Assembly: GCA_033675265.1 (NCBI GenBank) | Contig: JAUJYZ010001058.1 | Span: forward strand, 602,501-666,500 | Source of the DNA: Actinostola sp. cb2023 | Taxonomy: Eukaryota > Cnidaria > Anthozoa > Actiniaria > Actinostolidae | DNA: 64,000 nucleotides | Reading direction: 5' to 3' | Shown here: positions 59,209-64,000 of the stretch, piece by piece | Numbering within the stretch: the stretch's first letter is position 1 | Layout: each line of letters opens with the position of its first letter | Notes under the pieces: generated by a model | Told to the model about the DNA's origin: nothing | The model's input: only the letters and a program-made list of their open reading frames with translations | Databases searched by the model: none | Made by a program: the position numbers and the translations under genes

Positions 59209-59499
59209 TTCATTTTGAAATCACTAGTAAATCCTGCAATCTGATTGGCTAAAAATGGTGCGATGAAATCATTAATTGCACTATTTTGGATCATTAATTG
59301 CACCAATTTTTTTTTTTTTTTAAATTTTCGCACAGAAACTCTAATTTTATTAAATTCAAACGATTCTTCATAAAAAGTAATTTGTAATTTAGAATGAAAG
59401 AGTTGTATTTCAGGCATCAAAATTATTCTTATTATTGCAACTTACCACCTAAATATAACGAGTGTATTTGAAAAGATTTCAAAATGAATATGATTAATA

Positions 59500-59678
59500 G
59501 GTAATTGAACTGCGTGTCGTGCAATTTTGGTCTGAAATCATACTCGTGATAACAAATTGCACTCCCGCTACGCGGTCGTGCAATTTTGTTTTCAGACCAA
59601 ATTGCACTCCACTCAGTTCAATTACCATTACTAATAATAATAATGATAGCAAAAATAATAATAATAACAGCAATAATA

Positions 59679-59730
<52 letters not shown>

Positions 59731-59755
59731 TAACAAAAATAATAATAATAACAGC

Positions 59756-59798
<43 letters not shown>

Positions 59799-59826
59799 TA
59801 ATAATAATAATAATAATAATAGCTAA
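59500..59826. repeat. Palindrome plus (AAT)n array
   Basis: GGTAATTGAACTG at about 59501 is inverted at 59615-59628 (CAGTTCAATTACC) around GTGCAATTTTGGTCTGAAA pairs. An AAT run with a ~66-bp higher-order duplication follows. Confidence 0.75.
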
Positions 59827-59869
59827 CATAAATATGATCAATTGCGCAATACAACTGATGAAAACTTAA

Positions 59870-62660
59870 ATATGAAACTAATCAAAATGAATTAAAAAAG
59901 AAAAAGAGGTTCGGTTCGATGCCTGAGCTGGTACTAATTCAGTGATATTCCCAGTTCCAGCTCTTTGCAAACAACGACTTGTCTTGGTGCAAGGTTGAGC
60001 TGAAATAAAGCACCATAGAGTACCATGTCATTGATGTCCACGGACAAGCGATAACAGTAGGACTGATTAATACCTGTGTATCTTAATTGTGTATTTCTGG
60101 GCATATAGAATAAATATGCATATTGCTTTTAATTTGGTATCGATATTGATAAATCTTGTAAAATGTTTGAATGCGATATGGCTGTTATTTTCCTTTTTCT
60201 TTCCAACGTTTTTTTCTTTCTTGTTACTGGCTTTTCTCCGCCTTTTTGCGATTTTTGTTACTTTGTGACAGTGTATGCGATATTAGTTTATAATTTATTA
60301 TTAATAACGTTCGATATTCCCACTAATTTCTAGTTAAACACAGTGTTCAGTACAAAGGTGGAGCAAACATATTTATCAGTCTATTTTTATGCATTTTCTA
60401 TTATTTATTTAATTATTATATCTACCAACATTGTAAATAATTTTAGATTTAGATAATGATAATATTATTATCATTATTATTATTTTATTTTTATTATTTT
60501 ATTATTTATTTTATTCATTAATTGAAGTTGTCTCGAATACAAAACCTATATATACGGTTTGTCCCTCTCATTGTAATCGTGTACGGTAATAAAGTTATCA
60601 GAGACTGTGTATACCCGGTGATGCCCAAAGAGAGTCAACTGTAGCTATTGTTTACATTAGAAGTTAGCAGCTGTCAGATGATTACAGGTATTCCTTGAGT
60701 CAAGTCTAAGACTGAATAAATTTCACGTTAATAAGTCGTGTACAACACACACGAGTGAAAAGCAATTTCCACATGAACAAAGTAGCAAGAATGAATCGCT
60801 GGCACCGTGTTTGCGACACCACTAAGCTTCTGCAGCCATAATTTGAGATCCTGTGTTATAAGCCGTGTTGAAAGGTACCAAACTGATTGTAAAAGGGGCA
60901 GAGAAACCTTTTTTTTTCAAGCTCAATTCTTTGTTCGCGAGTAGACATTGTCGATAATCAAGTCGGCGTTTTGACATTGAATATCAAGAAATATATTCAT
61001 CTCTATTGCGGTTGTCACTTCTTATAAGTTAGTATGAACGCGTTTAAATAAATGTTTTCTGTCAAGTATGTTTGAAAAGTAGTTCCTTCGTATTTTCTTA
61101 CAATTATTAATTGAGTTCATATATATTCTACGCTGCTTTCCAGTTTACACGCGTTTGACAATTCTCTTGAAAAGGCGCTTAAAATTGGCCAACGGGACGT
61201 CAGTTTTGGACATTTAATAATGACTGATTCGGTATATACAAAAAAGAACTGATCACTCTGGACAAATCAACGCTGCATAATATGCTGAAGATGCTAGATT
61301 AGTAGCTTTTAGCTTGGGTAAAAAGCAGAACGTTTGAAGTAGCACATGATTGTTCCATCCTGTTTGTTCGACAACGGGAAGAGAATAAACAAGAAAGAGG
61401 CGTATTTTTTGGGGGTATATATTTTTTGTAATCCGCAAGAAAAAAAAACGGTTTCTCTCGACTGAAAAGATCCAGCTCCACAAAATATTAGAAAAAATTA
61501 TCTAATTCAACGTTCTAGTTCTAGCTGCATTTGAACCACAGATTTGAATATGATTTTAATTTCATTATTTGAGCCGAAAAAAAGTGTCTGATCTTGAGTT
61601 TGAATCCTACTGAAAGGTAAACGCAAGCTTTCAATTCGGCTCATCTGGATTGAATACAAGTGATTTTTGCGGATATCAAATTCACAATATTTATTTTTCT
61701 CGGCCAGTATTTGCATTCGGCGATAACTGGTTGTTGGGTGAAATTTCCTGTTTCTTAGCAACGTAGACGACGACTAGACTAGAGTGAGAAAATAATGGAC
61801 AAATTACAGGTTTCATTTTAGCTTTGTTATTTTGACTGAAATTTGAGCCTTGATCGGCAATAAAAGTCAACATCATCTGATCAGTTAGCCATAAATTTAC
61901 CCTATTTCTCGGTTATTTGGAAAGTCCATTAGAATCATTTTATTGTTACGAACCGTGAGAAAAATAGGCGTGCTATTTTGCTGTTACCCTCAACTGTACT
62001 TATTGGAATACTTTCTCCAATTTAATGAAATACTAATAATAATTACTGTATCTACTGACCAGCTGTATTACTAATGAACCAATATTCTTTGAATTCTCCC
62101 GAGTCCCTAGGGAAAAGTTTGTATCTGCTTAGCTCTATTTTGGGTTTATAATTAACCAAGTTATACATCAGTTTGTTAGCTAATCGATTTTCAGTTGAAT
62201 TCACGACTGCATTCCTTTTACAGACAGCGGTGAAATCTGATGAACTCGAGTGGAGCGATCGTCAATTACTTCCACTGATTGTCAATACGCGTCCCCGGTG
62301 GAATTACAGACCGATTAAAGCTTGGGAACGAAGGTAGCTTGCTCTTTGTATAAAGTTAGAACAAGGTGCTTAGTCGATCATGCTGGAATGGTGGATAACG
62401 TTTAAATCAAGCGTTTTATCTTCGTAGTCATCGATCCGGAGTTTCAAAGCAAAAGAAGACGTTGTAGTTCAACCACTACCTATTCAAAGAGTCACTGCTT
62501 TACTTTATGTATACAAAGTGAAATGATTCGAAATACATAAATGCGTGGTTGATTTGATAACCCACCGACGATCGAGTTCAGTTCGGAGATCAATGTTATT
62601 ATCAATGTGAGGTTGTAAGGGGAAGTTAAGACAACACAAGTACGCCAGAAGGAAAATTAT
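59870..62660. other. Gene-free stretch upstream of the receptor exon
   Basis: A TIR-end-like GAGTCAACTGTA occurs near 60634. A segment at about 62223-62332 has acceptor- and donor-like ends (TTTACAG, AAG|GTAGCT) and could be a 5' non-coding exon of the receptor gene; unsupported otherwise. Confidence 0.3.
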
Positions 62661-62756
62661 TCATTGGAATTTTGTCTTTTGGGGTTTGGTAATCATCTGG
62701 CTCTCATCATGTCACTTTTGGTTGGAATTACAAAGTTACTCTTTCTACGACATCAA

Positions 62757-63134
62757 ATGTTCATTCAACGATTATTACTACTGGGTGTCTTGCTGATCTT
62801 AGTATGTACAATCACACACCAAAAGGAGTTTAAACTCGGACTTCTGATTCCATACACAACAGTTGCTTCAGTTAGTGGCAATAACTTCCACAAAGGAGAG
62901 AATTTCGCTGCCGCTATGACAATGGCAATCCAAGATCTGAATTCGAATCCCAGCATCCTTCCAGGTCATAACATCTCGTTTACTTGGGAAAATACGAAAT
63001 GTAATGAATTGCTCACCATCAGACACGAGTTCAAACTTATTAACGATAAAATATCAGGGATAATCGGGCCTGGATGCTACTGTAAGACGGCAGCTCGAAA
63101 TGCAGCGGCTTTCCATCTACCAATGTTATCATAC
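62757..63134 (+). CDS. Receptor guanylate cyclase-like protein, first coding exon only (ANF-receptor ligand-binding domain)
   Basis: The 126 residues start with a signal peptide (MFIQRLLLLGVLLILVC, about 1-20). The beginning of a type I periplasmic-binding-like ligand domain follows: KLGLLIPYTT at about 26-35, ALAQ-like AAAMTMAIQDLNSNP, LPGHNISFTWENTKCNE, a second strand, then IIGPGC, AARNAAAFHLPMLSY. The T-W-x-N-T-x-C and IIGPGC...LP-LSY spacing is that of membrane guanylate cyclases of the natriuretic-peptide receptor group. The exon ends in phase 0 at TAC|GTGAGT (63135). No later exon is seen before 64000, so kinase-homology and cyclase domains are not observed. The frame is open upstream; an in-frame ATG at 62709 would lengthen the N-terminus, but 62757 gives the cleaner signal peptide. 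Other ANF_receptor proteins (a clearance-type receptor, class C GPCR) remain possible. Confidence 0.7.
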
Positions 63135-64000
63135 GTGAGTACAGTTTATTTTGTTTCCCTTCTCTGTTTTTAATAATGTATGTAGTTGTGAAGTGGCAAG
63201 AAACAGTGACAAGAGAGGAGAGCTCAACAAACACGTAGCACTCTTCCTCTTAGAGCTGACCTTAAAACCAAACAATCCTCTTACATGTCGCAGTGGGAAG
63301 TGAAATTACCTTCAAAGCGCTCTGCTCTTTCTTTCGAAATAAAATGAAAGCTACACCGTACGAATAGATCAATCTCTAGTGCATGATGCCACATAGAACA
63401 GTCAATAACAGTTTGGACCTAAGCAAACAATCCTCAGGACATTCACACAGCGATTCATTATAAATACACCCGTAAGAATGTCTTTTATTGGTTCATAAAC
63501 CATGAGACATAATGACCAGTTCCAAACCCTCCCTTCAAACATACTCGTATAATACGGATTAAACAAAAATGGCGAGGAAAGCTGGCTTGACATCAAAGCC
63601 CTAGCAAGATTGGGGCATGAAATCGATCTAAATAATTTTGCAAGATAAATCAACAATTCATCACTTCCGACTGTTGTTTAAGACCTATAAACGTTTATAC
63701 TGTCGACTGCCTTTGGCTTCGTTTTATAGTCTGAGAATTCTATATCTTGGGTCGAAAATTCTTCTTGGTGTTTATTGACTGTGGCAGCTAACTTATAAGT
63801 AAGCTGAAGAGCTGTGCATCTTAGCAGATCACGCCACTTTCAATTACAAAACTCATGGAAAACAATAGTATTGTTCAAAGGGACAACCCAGTATTCTGTC
63901 ATCAGGGTTTATACATCTACTATTTTCACTGTTGCTGATAGGCGACGGTCTTAATGACTTTTTAACTGCTTACAAGGGCACATTTCTCCCCAAAAAGATT
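63135..64000. other. Intron of the receptor gene, no further exon seen
   Basis: Starts with the GTGAGT donor. No segment continuing the ligand-binding domain is recognisable. Confidence 0.45.

Overview
This 64 kb window is nuclear DNA from an animal, not a microbe. Its genes are split by GT-AG introns with conserved phases, and three are animal or ciliary genes (lipase maturation factor 1, an inward-rectifier K+ channel, a dynein regulatory complex subunit). The spaces between genes are full of palindromic MITE-like elements, tandem arrays and microsatellites. AT-rich DNA, introns of a few hundred bases to about 2.5 kb, and the many CCAATCAG-containing foldback elements suggest a non-vertebrate, probably marine, invertebrate. 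I cannot fix the phylum from sequence alone.

Left part (1-29.5 kb): four genes lie on the minus strand. LMF1 (37-4101) lacks its 3' end, which is off the left edge; six coding exons are visible, one of them an 11-nt microexon. A complete single-exon Kir potassium channel (12229-13485) follows. Next is DRC10/IQCD (20041-22240, four exons, one GC-AG intron), an axonemal nexin-dynein regulatory complex subunit with an RFX X-box-like site just upstream. GPN1 (23184-29327, five exons), the GPN-loop GTPase for RNA polymerase II import, comes next.

Middle (29.3-37 kb): GPN1 is divergently paired with FDXR (29472-36948, fifteen exons, plus strand), mitochondrial ferredoxin/adrenodoxin reductase. The start codons are 144 bp apart, so the two probably share a bidirectional promoter. 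FDXR intron 9 holds a 23-bp minisatellite made from the exon 9 splice donor itself.

Right part (37-64 kb): about 25 kb without any recognisable gene. It holds several tandem arrays: a 17/34-bp array inside a pogo-like TIR element at 42.8-43.7 kb, a 90-bp array at 49.4-50.0 kb, and an 81-bp satellite at 53.2-58.2 kb that is split by a 1.7-kb TIR transposon with a 7-bp target duplication. At 62757-63134 (plus) the first coding exon of a receptor guanylate cyclase-like, ANF-receptor-type protein begins and runs off the window.

Between LMF1 and Kir (6.2-10.8 kb) lies a nest of inverted repeats within inverted repeats, whose arms carry coding-like fragments in opposite orientations. The genes are unrelated housekeeping, ciliary and signalling genes. 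The only functional coupling visible is the GPN1/FDXR head-to-head arrangement.
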